Positions 11,278 through 29,620 of a stretch of DNA of 64,000 nucleotides are shown here, in pieces. Made by a program: the position numbers and the translations under genes. The notes under the pieces were generated by a model, which was given only the letters and a program-made list of their open reading frames with translations, had not been told where the DNA came from and did not search any database. The stretch comes from Bugula neritina (taxonomy: Eukaryota > Bryozoa > Gymnolaemata > Cheilostomatida > Bugulidae). Position 1 is the stretch's first letter; every line of letters begins with the position of its first letter. Location of the stretch: NCBI GenBank assembly GCA_964035545.1, contig OZ037766.1, positions 19,309,581 to 19,373,580 of the forward strand, written 5' to 3'.

Positions 11278-11391
11278 AAACATCTATATAATTAAATTGC
11301 TCTTTTCTTCAATAATATAATTGCTCATTATTATACACATAATAATTTGAGCACTTTTTTATCTGCTGTTTTTTAAAAAACTCACGCTACG

Positions 11392-11395
<4 letters not shown>

Positions 11396-11474
<79 letters not shown>
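11396..11474. repeat. (TA)n microsatellite
   Basis: About 78 bp of TA repeat to the right of the Penelope-like element. Confidence 0.9.
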
Positions 11475-11477
<3 letters not shown>

Positions 11478-12124
11478 CGTATATGATGTATATTTATATA
11501 ATGCATATATTATTTTATTAGTAAGAGGTTTACGTAATAAAATAATATATTAGATCACATGAACTAAAACATGTATGTAAGAAACAGCAAACCATGTGCA
11601 CATCATATGATACATGTTGAGTTTATGCAACTAGCTGATGTTCCATACAGAAATTCTCAGCCTGAATATTCAATATAAGTCATTTTTGTACCAATCATAA
11701 AAACTGTTTATTAATTGTAAAAGTAGTAAATGAACAACACTGAACATCATCTCACAGCTAACATCTTATTATATAAACTATAAACTTGTTAATTTCTTTT
11801 TTAACAATCAAGTCACTTTATTACTATTATCTAAAACTTCAGTTCACATGATCAAAGCAAGCACATAGCTACATGCCGGCCCAAAGAAACTAGGGAAAGT
11901 CAGTCACAAAAGTTTGAAAGGTGTTCTGCGTACAGCTAATAATATTAAAGGAAAACTTAATGTTTCATTCGAAATACTTCTGCTTTAGAGATTCTTCCAA
12001 CAAAATTTGACTAACTTTTTAATAGATATATAGAGCTATAGTATGCAGCCTTCAACTAATGTCACACAAATTTACTTGCCCAACTTATTGCTTTTTATAT
12101 GTAGAACTATTTGCAAACAGTGTT

Positions 12125-15013
12125 TTAACGTTGGCCATAGGCTTTTTGGATAGTATGTTCGTCAGTACAAATATAATCAGGTCTGTCCGCGTAATCAACA
12201 TCTGTAATGGCAGCAGGCTGCTCTCCTACAAGACAAAAGACAGACAAACAGACAGACATAAGTAAAGTAGTGAAACAATTGTAATACTTATTCACTTCAG
12301 CAAATAATAAAGATGTCTTCGGGTATCATTTGAGGAGTGGTGTTTATTATGTCATCATATTATGAGCCTAAATTTTAAGAGAGAAACTGGAAAAATACAT
12401 ATTAATTTTGCTACTTTAGCAAAGAATTATGCGATGTGTCAATGAAAACTGAAAAAGCAAATTTAATTTAAATGGTACTGTTTCCTCAGCCAACAATGTA
12501 TGACTCAACTAACCTCCACGCTCAGATTCCTCAAGTTGATTTTCTAAGATGGCATAAGTTCTAGAATAGACCTGTCTGAAGGGTTGGTGGCCTTCCTGTG
12601 CATATTGGCTTCGCTCCTCAACTTGACTCCTTTGCTCTGTTACAGGGGCAGCAATTCCAAATGCAGGATGGTTTATATCTATGGCACCTCTGCAAAAGTT
12701 TGGGTATATTACAAAAAATAAATGATGCTCTGAATTAAAATAAAACAACTCATTACATGCACTAAGAGATTTAAAATCCTCTAAATAAAAGTGATTATTT
12801 TCCAATATTTGTTCTTAAATTTTAGCATGCTTTATGTTGACGCAGCATGCCAAATTTACAGTATCCTAATGGATCTTTATGTTTCAGCAAGCTGGAGGTT
12901 CAAGGTAGTTACAATTTACACGGGGTATAATATATTGGAGATATCTTAAGTTTGCTACAATAAGCATGCAGATATATCCTAGGACCTAGGATCTAGTATA
13001 CTGGTGGATAATATATGTTATGCAAGACAAAGCTAACTAGTAGCTAAGTAATAAAATTCAGTTGCCAGGATGTAGTTAGGAATAGGCTAGTAAGTTAATT
13101 AACAGGTAAATAATGCAATAGCTGCTTTTAATTGAGCCTCTCTTGCAAAGCATGCTGAATGCTAATAGTGGAGCTCATATTTGTATTAATGACTATCATA
13201 AAATATAAGTAAGCACAAAGGTGAAGCATAATGTATAGGATATGAGCTGCTTTGTTGCCTGTGAGATCAGGTAGAAGCTACTCCCACTCATAGCAACTGC
13301 TTGATGACTCAGGACGGAATTAAGAGAATCTTAGCTTCAATGCCATTCGAAATTGAAATAAATCATAATTATTATTATCAGCTTGCAATATATAACCGCA
13401 GGTTTAGCAATAGAATTTGAGTACAAATGAAGAAAGCTTGATTTTATCCATGCTACTTATTACATCTTATTAATACAAAAATTTTTGCTTAAATAGCTAT
13501 TTGTTGCTACCGTTTTTTTCATTTGGCCAATAAAAATTGCTGATAAATTGATAATACCTCTGAACTGTAAAATCAAGTTCATTTCCTGCTCGAAGAATTT
13601 CCATTTTCGCTTGATCATGTGTTAGGTTAGCTGCTGGAGTTCGACATATTGCCAGCACCATATCCCCTGGTTTTAACCCTCGTTTAGCTGATGGACTCTT
13701 GGGATGAACCTGAATGTAGACAAAAATCATTCGGATTGACTTCACCCCAATGTGTAGCTAGTTTGAATGTTGCATTTGTAAGTTGTCTGCACTTGCCAGT
13801 AAATAACCTACATTAGCTTTACTTTTTTCGTTTTTTCAATGCATTTGAAAAGACTCAGAAAACCTAGCTTGCAGCTATGATAGATTTATTAAAAAAACTT
13901 GTTTGCCGGAAATAACATTTTAAAAATATTGCTGAGCACATATTAAATTATCAAGAGCCATAACTCTGACAGTTTGAGTTTTGCGTGGAGTGCAGGTTGA
14001 TCATGTTAATTTTTAGAGCCGAAAAATGCCTAAGAATGACTAGCTTTAGTGACTAATGTGTATTGAATAAGTTTAAATTCTTTTTCCCACACCCTAAAAC
14101 CCATTCTATATCAGTGTTAGTACTTTCCTTGTATCAAGCTGTACAAGTAACAGCCTTTTTTAAACAATTTTGCTGAAAGAAACCTAAACACAAAAATGAA
14201 CATATGCATTGAGACAGGGATGCTATCAACACTAATTTGCAGAGACCTTGAAAAGGGTTATGCATACCTTACATCCTTTTTGAGAAAAGAGCCAATAATC
14301 ACAAAAATAAAAAACAACTAATTTTTAGCATTTGCAAGAAGTTTGACAGCTCCTGCTAATCTTAAGGCATTTTCAACCTAGAGTTTAATCAACATGTTTA
14401 ATCAGTATGTAAAAAAAAACATTCTAATTAATATTAAAAAAAGGTTACATTGCCAATGATGGTATAGATTCAGCCAAATAATAACAACAAAACATGTATA
14501 TCAATGCTACCCTTCTGACATTACTATCACTAGCTTGCTTCTACAACTACCCACAATGCACTGAACTCTTATAGTTCCTAAGTATAGTAGTGTGTAAACA
14601 GGTTAACAAGGCTTAGCCTGCAGCTGTGCTCAGATAAGGGCATACCCACACTACTAGGCTGTTTAAGCTCGGGTAACTTTACACCATATTGCACATAATT
14701 TGAGATATACATTGCCTGGTATTCAACAAATCTTATAGAAAAGGAATATTCGATATGTATTATATAGAAAACTCTACAGATTGCATCTTATGATATCTTG
14801 CTGTACCTAACCAACAGACTGCGATTGCAGTGATTTGGTACACTAGTATTTATGGAATGTGTATTCTACAATGTGAAGCATTGCAGCATTTCTGATATTG
14901 CTTACAGTAGGCTATAGACTAACATGGAGCAGTAATGCTGATGGAAATTAGCAATTCTTAAAGAGCCAACACTTGTGTATTAGACTATGTATAATACACA
15001 CGCGCGAGCACGT

Positions 15014-15057
<44 letters not shown>

Positions 15058-16139
15058 GGGCATGCACTGGCACATTGGCACAAGCTGGCAGAAAGACACC
15101 ATGTTCCATCATAATTGGTCAAGACTGTCATTGCAAAAGAATATTATACTTTATAATGGTTCAAAGAAAAAGGCCTTGGGCAAGGCAAGTAAACAAAAAT
15201 AATTCATAGCTAATTATAAAATGTTTTCAAGGATCTGTCAATGTTGAGATGTGTTTTGAGAAAAGGCATGTGTGATCATTTGTGGTCCTTACTGCTTTTA
15301 TAAGCATCAATATTTTAAACATAGTGCACTTCGGATGCTATGCAGAGCATTTGGACCTATAGTTCAATTTGTTCAGCTGTTCAATAAGAATAATAAGTTT
15401 TTGCAATACTTGCATAATGTTCACCTATTCCTATTGGATGCGCTAACTTTTACAAGCAACAATTTCATTTATTAAACTACATGCATGTGCCAAAGTGACT
15501 GTCATCACTATTCCTTCAACTTCTTACAATGGCTGGCTTCAAATCAGCATAGCTGTAACAACTTGGAAACTTGGTAGATTTATACTGAAATATAGCTTTG
15601 ATATTTCAGTTTTTTGCTGATATTATGGTTTATAAAGTATGAAACTGAAAGCTTAACTTGATATGCCCGATGTAAATGCTACAAAACAATTCGTTGAATG
15701 TAATATATTTGTTAAACTGGCAGTGATCATGTTACCTGTGCTACTTGTGTACAATAATTGTCACAAAAGTTTACATTTGTAACGTCAACAAAATATGAGC
15801 AGGGTGATAACTACAATCAAAATGATACAGTAATAACAATAATGTTTAGAAATATCCTAGATCCCTAAATAAGGGCTACAGTCAATGTATTGAAATAAAA
15901 GTATGATATATAATGTATATACATGTGTATATAAATTATTCTATTCCATGAAGTACAATGCAGATAAAATTGTGGCCGTCTCTACCCACATATAATACCT
16001 TAAAGTGAATTAATACCTTTTGTATAAATAATGGTAGGCCTTGGTCTCTGCCGCCTTGCATTTTAAATCCCCATTGTGTGCTGTTTTGATGCCTCCTTAG
16101 TGATATGGTGATGGTTTGTATCTGTTGAGCTGCCGCCAT
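12125..16139 (-). CDS. PDZ-domain protein (PDLIM/SYNPO2-like PDZ), 4 exons
   Basis: Coding exons are 16139-16017, 13709-13558, 12689-12514 and 12225-12125. They sum to 552 nt, giving 183 aa, all with GT-AG borders and matching phases. An N-terminal PDZ domain occupies about residues 5-90. The carboxylate-binding loop reads WGFKMQGGRDQGLPLFIQK, followed by HPKSPSAKRGLKPGDMVLAI and the strand/helix region NLTHDQAKMEILRAG. This arrangement at the very N-terminus is typical of ALP/Enigma (PDLIM) and synaptopodin-2 proteins. The remaining 93 residues are polar, with no LIM domain, and end AYGQR. The role is likely a small cytoskeletal or junctional PDZ adaptor; the ligand is unknown. Its first two exon boundaries and phases equal those of the PDZ gene at 49567. 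Confidence 0.85.
15016..15053. repeat. (CA)n microsatellite
   Basis: An ACACAC run within intron 1 of the PDZ gene. Overlapping short frames with His/Thr runs are artefacts of it. Confidence 0.9.
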
Positions 16140-18114
16140 CTTGCAATACGAATAGGATCAGTAATTGCTCTGCCTCTGACCACAGTATCTTAGCTAACTG
16201 AAGAACTTGGCAGCATTAGTAATTTAGACCTAGCATCAGTATAGAGCGGGCACACTTTGTTCATCGATAAATAAGTAAGGTCATGACCTATATAGCAATT
16301 ATTTGAAGATATCAAGTTACAAATAAAGCAACAAAGCATATCATTGGTTAACTAGAATACTCTTTGGGATATCTGTATTAGTATGTGGAGAAGATAATCA
16401 CAATAATATATGTTTATTGTGGCTGTCAGATGAGAGTAGATAATAGTAAACTTTATGCACAGTATAGAACTGTGTAATGTGTACAAATAAACTATAGCTA
16501 TAGCTATAGATACAAACTATACAAGTTTATAGTTTAACTTGCAAGCATACAATAATTCATCTCTGTAGAAATGTGTGCTTGCAAGTTTTACATAAGCATT
16601 TGTAAAGTTTGCAAAGCTAGGTCCAACATGTCTTCTAAAATTTACAATGTGATGTTAAGGGTACATTATACAACAATAAATGATTCTATTTTATCTCAAC
16701 AGTGCTCTGCATACCCATTCGTATCAGCTCAACCAACTAATTCCAGCAATCAGTTACATTCCAAACGTTAAACACAACAGCTCAAAAGGAGCATAATTTG
16801 GAAAACCCTTGCCAAAAAAAAAACTTCTTGCTTGACTCAACTTTTTTAAATCATTCATACCAGAATCCAATTGGCTGTTGATTTAAAATCCCAGTACGTC
16901 ATCTTATGACTCTTCAGAGCAAGGTTCCGTGATCCTGACAAATTTCTGCATGATTTTAAATTCCTACCTGCAAAATTCCTAATGTGCAGGACAAGTAAAT
17001 TTAAAAAAATGTTTTTATTAGATACACCTGAAACTTCTAAAATCAAGCCCGTGGAAAGTAATTAAGTCTATGAAACTTCCACCAGCAACATACGCCTATC
17101 TTTCGACCAAAATATAATTATGCTATATAATAATTTGGTAGATATCTCTAATATGGATATTTCATCTGCATTCTCAACATGTATGAATTTTGCCAGATTT
17201 TTCATAAAAAGTTGTTCGGTGTCCTCATATGAATTGCCGCTCATTTAGTTTTATTCTTCACCTGTTCACACTAGCAAATGTGGAACAAGTGTGAATGCAA
17301 CTCATAACCAACAACTAGTTAAAAAGGAAAGCTCCAGAATGTTAATTGTTAATTGGAGTAGGTAAAGTAGGGCAGTTATAATAGTTGCAATTTTGAAACA
17401 AGCTGCATTACATTATAACTATTAAACTAATGTATTTACCAGTTCAGCATTTAGAATTTATACATTTTCTTGAAAAAAACAGAAGCTAGACACTCTGGGA
17501 TCTTTACAACTATAGTCCACTCATTTCAAAGGACTATTTTTGTAAAAAATTTCATATTGCTTTTAGTAACACCAATTTGGTAGTTTGAGCAAATAGCATC
17601 AACTTCAGCAATACTTTTTGGCAGTCAGTGAAAACACTTTCATCAACTTGACATCTCAGTGCTAAATCAGTTTCATACAGCATCTAACAGTTTGGGCAGC
17701 CTACTTTCTGATAATTTTAAATGCTAATTCTGTTTTAAAATCATTGTGAGTTGATTGTTTGTTTACTAGTTTTACCTTCATGCTGCATGAGAATCACAAT
17801 GAATGATTTTGAATCACCATACATTAGCACATTGACTATGCTACAACCACCATACATTAAAAATGCATTAGGCAGTTCTAGTGTTTTGAAAAGTTATATG
17901 CCTGAAACACAAGAAACACTAATGCTAGTAGATCTGAGTAGATGTCCCATGTAGCTGCATGATGCAGCTTTGTTTTTGTCAACTTAGTGGAAAATTTGCA
18001 CAATTGTAAATAAAATAGTTTTTTTAATGATATATTATTTTTATTGTTTGATGGAAATACAATACTGTTCACTAGATAACCATCCCAAGATGAATAACAA
18101 AAAGACAACAGATG
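16140..18114. other. intergenic, no gene seen
   Basis: AT-rich DNA between the PDZ start and the RACK1 stop, both on the minus strand. It should include the PDZ promoter and the RACK1 3' UTR. A minus-strand AATAAA at 18039-18044, about 70 nt past the RACK1 stop, is a good poly(A) signal candidate. No convincing exon or repeat was found. Confidence 0.5.
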
Positions 18115-21100
18115 TTATCGGGCCATCGACACTTGCCAGACACGGATGAGTGTGTCTGAGTAACCAGCAAACAGAGTCTGTCCATCACCTGACCAGGCCA
18201 GAGAGAGACATTCGGGTTGTATGGCTTTACTGCTGGTACTGTGTACAGCTGGAGTCAGCTCATCGACTATCAACTTTCCTTCCAGGTCCTATGAAAATTC
18301 AAACAATAATACACATCGAAGCACCAGAGTTGCCACAGATATGTAATATAAGATGAAGCAAATTTAGTGATGAAATGCAATTTTTACTTAATTTCGTAAA
18401 AACTTGAGATCTCTTGGCTTTAGCTATTTTTCACAATTTAGCTGATGAAATATATAGTTTCTTGCCCTACCCTTATAAAATATTAACAAATACAGCCGAA
18501 TAATCAGTTTATTCTAATTTTGCTTGATTTTCCATGTTTTCTAGTAAATTGATTTTTTTCATTACAATTGCACATATATTTTTAGTTCATATGTTGCGAA
18601 TTAGCCCTTCTGAGGCTTTTTTGCTATGCATAGTTTGTATCAGCACATAAATTAACTTTATATAGTAAATTTTAATAAATGTTAAGCAAACTTTAGTTTT
18701 TGGTTATAATTTGCTGTGTAAAAAATAACATAAAATGGCCCAATTATAATAAAAATGAAGACCAGGGGAAAAATTTATTTACAATTGGCCAAAATATCAA
18801 AAAAGTTATAGTTTATTTTGAGGGCATGTAATGTTTGCAGATTCTCCTGGAATAAGCTCAAATCTAAGAAATAGCAAATAATCGAATTGGTAGACAAAGC
18901 TGTTGCATATCAAGTAGCAAATTAATAAACCAAATTCTTTATCAACGATATTTTAGGACATTACTCTTCTCTTGTGCTGTTTGCGTAATGGAAAAATAAG
19001 TTAATGATTGAGTGAATTTTCAACAGTTTCCGGAAGATATTCATAGTTTTAAATCATATTTTCCTTCAATTCAAAAAAGGGAAGATGCAAATCTAAAATC
19101 GGACACAACATATTGGCTATTCTAATTTGATACTACTTTGAGCTGCCAAAATTAGAATTAAACCAGGAATTTTTAAATTACTATACTTGTGGTTTAACTA
19201 AAATACTCCCTCGAATTATTTTCAAGGTTGCACCGAAATTTTCTATCTATGGACTGATGAAAATCATACAACGCAACATTGAAGTTTACAAAACTAGAAC
19301 TCTACAATGAGAATGTTAGAAACTATGGTCATAAATTGGCGAGTAATTTCTTCTACTTTTGAACCAATTCAAGATTGGTTCAAGATCAAAATGAGGAAGA
19401 CTCCTTTTGAAATTGCTTTCCTGATAAATTGTAGGCCAAATTTAATTTTCATCTCTCAGCCTATCACAGTGGCAGATCAATGATATCTGCATAAACTCAA
19501 GGCTCAAAAAACCATAGAGTTTATTACTTGGAAACAAATCCAACTTACCCAGATTTTAACTTGAGAACCACTTGCAGCACACAACCAGTATCTGTTGGGA
19601 CTGAAACACATAGCATTAATAGGCTCTCCAGCATCCAGGGTGTACAGGTGTTTACCTTCATTCAGATCCCACAACATAGCTTGCCCATCCTAAAATTTGA
19701 ACGAAGAATTGCTTTAGCACAAGCTACAGCAAAGTTACAGAACTGGTCATTATGCAATTACTTACCACCAGTGACACTATTTATTATCAATTAGCATATG
19801 TAACAGTATTAAATATTTGGATACTCAAACCATAGAAAATCTGAACTATCAACTATGAAAACGTCCTAATAATGAATTTCTCTATTTTTTATGAACAAAA
19901 TCTGGCATGTGTAAAAATCATTAGGAGACAACAGCAGCTACTACTGTTTATCCAAGAGCACTTGTTACACTCAAAAGTGTAACGATCAATTAAGCAATTT
20001 ATTTATTTGATTACATAAAAAACCTACCTTGCCACCGGAAGCACACAGAGAGCCATCTGGAGAAACAGCTACAGTGTTTACAAACCCTGTGTGTCCAAAG
20101 TGATCAGTTTTGAGTTTACAGTTGGTTAAATTCCAGACTTTGACTATTCTGTCCCATCCAGCTGATACAATGATGGGATTTGCCGTGTTTGGTGAAAATC
20201 TGACACAGGAGACCCACTCTGAGTGTCCATCTTCCTGAAATAACAGCGGTTCAGTGACAATCAAGATGTAACTACTAGCAGTAGCTCAAGGCAATTTCAA
20301 CTTACACTGACTTCAGCACTGCAGGGTTCATATCACTTTTACATCATATGCATAATGTCATCATCAGTCAGTATTTGAGTTAGCTACTCAATTAGATTAG
20401 TTTTATAATAATTAATATACTGCGAATATTAGGCACATCCTACAAGTTGATGCCTGTTTACGATCAACAGTGATTTGGTTACCTGAATGGTGTATTTGCA
20501 CACTCCTAACGTATTCCATAACTTGATTGTTCTGTCTCGTGATCCAGAAACAATTTGGCGATTATCAGCAGAGAATGCTACGCTGAGAACGTCATTGGTA
20601 TGGCCAGTGAATCGGCGGGTGGTTTGACCTCTATCAATATTTAAAAAACAAATTCAACAGACAAACATGATGGCTCATTTAAGCACTTCGCTTTTCATAA
20701 CTAGTAATTATTACATGTCCAAACTGCTTGAAACTAGAGGTATGAAAAGCAACAATGTTGAAATCATATCCATCAGTCATTAAGTTTAATCAACTGTAGA
20801 GCACTCAACACAGCCACAGCATCATTATGAAAAAGACAGCATTCTCTACTTAAGCCAAATTTAAACTGGCAGCTGGATTTTTAAACAGAAAAAATATTAC
20901 ATCCAACTATAGATTTTCAGTACTTACGTGGAGAGATCCCAGAGGCGGAGTGTTTTATCCCAGGAACCAGATAAGGCAAACTGTCCATCAGTAGAGAGAG
21001 TCACATCAGACACGAAATGCCCATGACCCTTGAGAGATTTTTCGGGTACTCCGTAACTAGCATCATCTCGAGTTAACTTCCATAGAATTAATGATTTATC

Positions 21101-21450
21101 TAGAGCCAGGTGCATAAACAAATTATAATTTCATCACATTGACATACTGATCGCGACACTGTGAACACGAAAAACTTGCACAAATAACTATGCAGGCAAT
21201 TCTATGTTCTGCTATGCACTTGCGGCCTAATTTCAAAATGAAATAGATAGCTAAAATGAAGAGCAATTATCAAAGACGGAACTTTAACACTAGAAGAATC
21301 ACGTGAATTACAGGGGTGGTAGCTAGTGAGAAATACAGTACCTCTAGAAGCAGAAAGAAGCGTATCTGGGTAAACGCTCGTTGTTGCAATTTGAGTAACC
21401 CATCCGTTATGACCACGGAGGGTTCCTCGAAGCGTCATTTGTTCACTCAT
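18115..21450 (-). CDS. RACK1: RACK1, seven-WD40 ribosomal scaffold, 6 exons
   Basis: A seven-bladed WD40 propeller on the 40S subunit near the mRNA exit, and a scaffold for protein kinase C and other kinases. Coding exons are 21450-21342, 21099-20928, 20630-20483, 20234-20028, 19689-19549 and 18288-18115, total 951 nt, 316 aa; animal RACK1 is about 317. The start [20 protein letters not shown] is the canonical N-terminus. Each blade shows GH and WD-type ends, for example [38 protein letters not shown] and [18 protein letters not shown]. The end reads RVWQVSMAR, two residues shorter than in vertebrates. All introns are GT-AG and in frame. Intron 3 carries a C/D snoRNA candidate. It is divergent with the PP2A gene, about 3.2 kb apart. 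Confidence 0.98.
20306..20372 (-). ncRNA. C/D-box snoRNA candidate in RACK1 intron 3
   Basis: On the minus strand the order is a 7-nt ACTGACT (20372-20366), a G, a C box ATGATGA (20364-20358), about 41 nt, a D box CTGA (20316-20313), and AGTCAGT (20312-20306). The outer 7-mers are exact reverse complements and close the terminal stem next to the boxes, the classic C/D geometry at a normal length of 67 nt. The host transcript runs in the same sense. The bases before the D box include CCCTGCAGTG; the CTGCA part could pair with the conserved TGCAG of 5.8S rRNA, the region addressed by vertebrate SNORD96, whose host is also RACK1. Homology is inference; the boxes and stem are seen. Confidence 0.65.
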
Positions 21451-21959
21451 ATTGGTAGAATCTTGGCACCAATCAACAGATGTTGAAGGATTGTTAACGC
21501 CGTTGACTCTATCTGTCTACGATAAACATAGGCAGACAAACCGGAAAAGGACTTACATAGTAAAATCCCGATGTAGCTACAATTCTATAATGGCATAATG
21601 AGTTGTCTTCTCACAGCAAATTTGATAATTTTGAGAATACATACAATATAATTTTATTTTATTGAATTTTATTAAAAAATAAATAAACAAATTTATTTAA
21701 AAAACTATTACAAATTTGCCCTATCACTAACACAGTTACATAGGTACAGGATTGAAAAGCCCAGGAACTCTTAGCAGCCATCTTGATTGGTAAATTTACA
21801 AAGTCGAGACATATTCGAGGTAAATTAACTTAAATTTAAGCCAACTCTTTGACTTTTGTTTTCAACTTTGAAGATATGGAAATAAAATTTATAGCACTGA
21901 TTAAATATATTGCATGCTAATACTTTAAAAGTACGGTTATTTGTCAACCAACTTCGCAA

Positions 21960-22450
21960 CTTGAACGTACACTGACTGAGACAGTCACAAGTCAGTAACT
22001 GTAAATGAGTAACACTACTGGGAGTGAGTAACACTAAGTCTAACTCACAGCTGACACTCACAGCGATACTCATACTGGTAGTGGTACTGTCACACTCACT
22101 GAGTGTGACAGTACCACTACCAGTATGAGTATCGGTGTGAGTGTCAGCTGTGAGTTAGACTTAGTGTTACTCACTCCCAGTAGTGTTACTCATTTACAGT
22201 TACTGACTTACACTTACAGTTACTAACTTACAGTTGAGTTACTCACTTACAGTTACAGTTGAGTTACTCACTTACTGACTTACAGTTACTTACTGACTAA
22301 CAGTTGCTCATTTACTCATACTGACTTACAGTTACTCACTGACAAATACTCACTTACAATTACTGACTTAGTTACTGACTTACAGTTACTGACTCACAGT
22401 TACTCACTTACAGTTACTCACTTACAGTTACTCACTTACAGTTACAGTCT
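21960..22450. repeat. ACTTACAGTT-type repeat block with 221-bp palindrome
   Basis: Iterated TTACTCACTTACAG units lie upstream of RACK1. The left part is a palindrome: 21989-22098 and 22100-22209 are reverse complements (110 bp each, one mismatch) around C22099. No coding potential is seen. Confidence 0.85.
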
Positions 22451-24655
22451 CAGTTTGAGTTAGTGTTACTTTTTTGTTTAAGTTTTACTTTTAGTTTTAG
22501 CTTTACTTGTAGTTGTACTTTTAATTTTAAACTAGACTAAAACTAACTGTAAGACAAGAGTAAAAGGAAATTAGTCCATATCTTACCCACTTTAAGTCAC
22601 CAACAGTAACTAGTTGTACCTGTAGTTGTGCTGTTTTACTTGTTCATTACACTTACAGTAATAGTTTCTGTCAGTGTTACTGTTGCACATACCAAGTTAG
22701 TCATACTCATACTCATAGTGTTACACTTCGACTTACTGTTGGTGTTTTCAGTTTCTCACGATGGTCATAATCCTGTTCATAATTATGATTATGCGCAACT
22801 TCGACTTGCCTCGACTCAAAAGTTGATACTAATAGTATCAACATTAACTGATCATTCTACTGATTTGATTATATTGAGTTTTACTGTTAGCTTTAATGTA
22901 ATTATGGGAATTCTACAATTTTACTCTACTAGTATTCATATTGATACTAACTTAGTAATACTAAGAGTATTAGTATTACTGTTAGCATTAGCATAGTATA
23001 ATACTATTGGTATTAATATTAGATTTACTTTTAGTAGCCATTAGGATAATAATTATATTCTAGTTACTGTTGACCATTAACCTTAGTGATATAATTATTA
23101 CTCGTTTGCTGTATGTTTACCTGCTTTAAAATTGAGTAATATTATTTATCAATACCGCTACAGTTATCATTAGGGTCTTCTTATGGCTGTGAATAGAAAT
23201 AACAATTACAAAATCAATGATTTTCACTTTGAATATAAATATGACTAATGATAATTATCAATTTGCTCATCATCTCATTAATATGGGTAGGTAAAAGGAA
23301 TTATGGAACGTTAGCAATGGCACTGAAAATCTGTTAAAGAATAGCTGAATTTCTATCAATTAATTACATGGCTTAAATTATTTCATAGTCGCCATAACTT
23401 TGCAGTTCCCCGAAAAAAATATGCAGCTAAAATTTAGGTTTTAAGTATATGAAAAAACTGCTAACTTTGCTAAAATTTATGGAAAGACCATGTGATAACT
23501 ACTGTCTAATAATTTGTTAGCTTTTCAGGATCATAATATAAATAGGTGTTAACATTTTAAAATCTGGCAATTGATGTTGCTTTGTTAAAAATTGAAGTAA
23601 TTTTGCAAAAATAATAATCAATTCATTAAAAAGAAGTTACCATAATGAAAAAAAAGAGACTCGTTTTTTATTAGTAGTCTACAACAAAGACTGCGCAACA
23701 AAAAAGACCTCAGACTTGATCTCTTTCAGTACGTGGCGTAAAATAAATAAATTGAGTTTATTGGGATAGCTAAAGTAGCTTGACAAATATTCAAACTTTT
23801 CTGTGGGGAGTTGTGCTGTCTGGAGCTAGCAAGAGTATTTTAGCTCATCGGCATTAGCACAGCCTTTGATCTATCAAAATATTATAAATCTTATAAATGT
23901 GACAAATATATATTTTTGCAAAGCGCAAGCAGATGAGGGTGTAATTTTTAGGCTATTTAGGCTTGGCAAATCATCAGTGGGCTTATGATTTAATTGGACC
24001 AATTTTTTATTTGGCTTAACTTATTATTTGCATTTGACTCGCTCTGAAAGAGTAATTGTGGAGTAATAAATTATTTTGTATGTTTAGTTTTACTATAAGT
24101 TACAAAATATTTGAATTAGTTATTGTTAAAAAAAATTGTGACGTATTATACATACACATACATTTGAACATTGAATTTTAATATTACATTATATTGTATA
24201 CTAGGTAATTAAGTAGCTACGCCTTTGTGAATACTGACCAAACAAAAAATGATCAATAATAGTAATAATATGTAACAAACATTTTGAACAGTTGAAATGA
24301 CATTTGATTTGTATGTACATATTCTGAGTTTTTTTAAATGATAAATGAATGGAATGTTGTTTGAGACTATTGGTAAACTTATAGGCTATATTTGAACTAT
24401 GGCTTAAATGCTGGTTTTTTTGTTATTTTCACTGTTTAAAAATTTTTTATTGTATTCTTTGTAGCTTAATTCAGTTTAGTTGGTTGATGTAAATCAGTAA
24501 AGTTAGCTTATTTTATTCCAAAATTGCCAACAAACAAAATAGGCAGTAACCTATGTATGATTGGGTGTCTGTTACTATTCATAACCTTGATACACGTGTT
24601 TTTACAAAACTCTTGAACACTCTATTCATAGTTTTTATCTTTTTAATACTTGTAG
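22451..24655. other. intergenic between divergent RACK1 and PP2A
   Basis: The first 600 bp continue as degenerate simple sequence (TTAGTAT, TTACTGTT). The rest is AT-rich and contains no exon I can support. The PP2A start exon begins at 24656 after an acceptor (ttaatacttgtag), so a non-coding 5' exon of PP2A must lie here or further upstream; I could not locate it. Confidence 0.5.
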
Positions 24656-24664
24656 GAATACACT

Positions 24665-29620
<4,956 letters not shown>

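Larger units (their letters stand above)
7620..11290 (+). mobile_element. Penelope-like retroelement, decayed, with terminal repeats
   Basis: A retroelement of the Penelope type. The order is: an inverted copy of the endonuclease end (7620-7877, antisense to about 10678-10922); a direct terminal repeat (7878-8300, matching 10847-11290); a foreign palindrome between (TA)n tracts; the reverse transcriptase frame; the GIY-YIG frame; and the right terminal repeat. Each terminal repeat carries a hammerhead ribozyme, as is known for Penelope-like elements. The inverted-plus-direct 5' arrangement also fits this class. The coding region is broken by frameshifts and a catalytic change, so the copy is dead. 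It sits between VDAC and the PDZ gene, with (TA)n runs inside and at the right border. No target duplication was identified. Confidence 0.85.

Noticed and set aside
14973-15209. Frames with His/Thr repeats
   Set aside because: Products of a (CA)n microsatellite in an intron.
22628-22996. 122-codon frame rich in Leu/Val
   Set aside because: Lies in degenerate simple sequence (TTACTGTTAG type); no splice or domain support.
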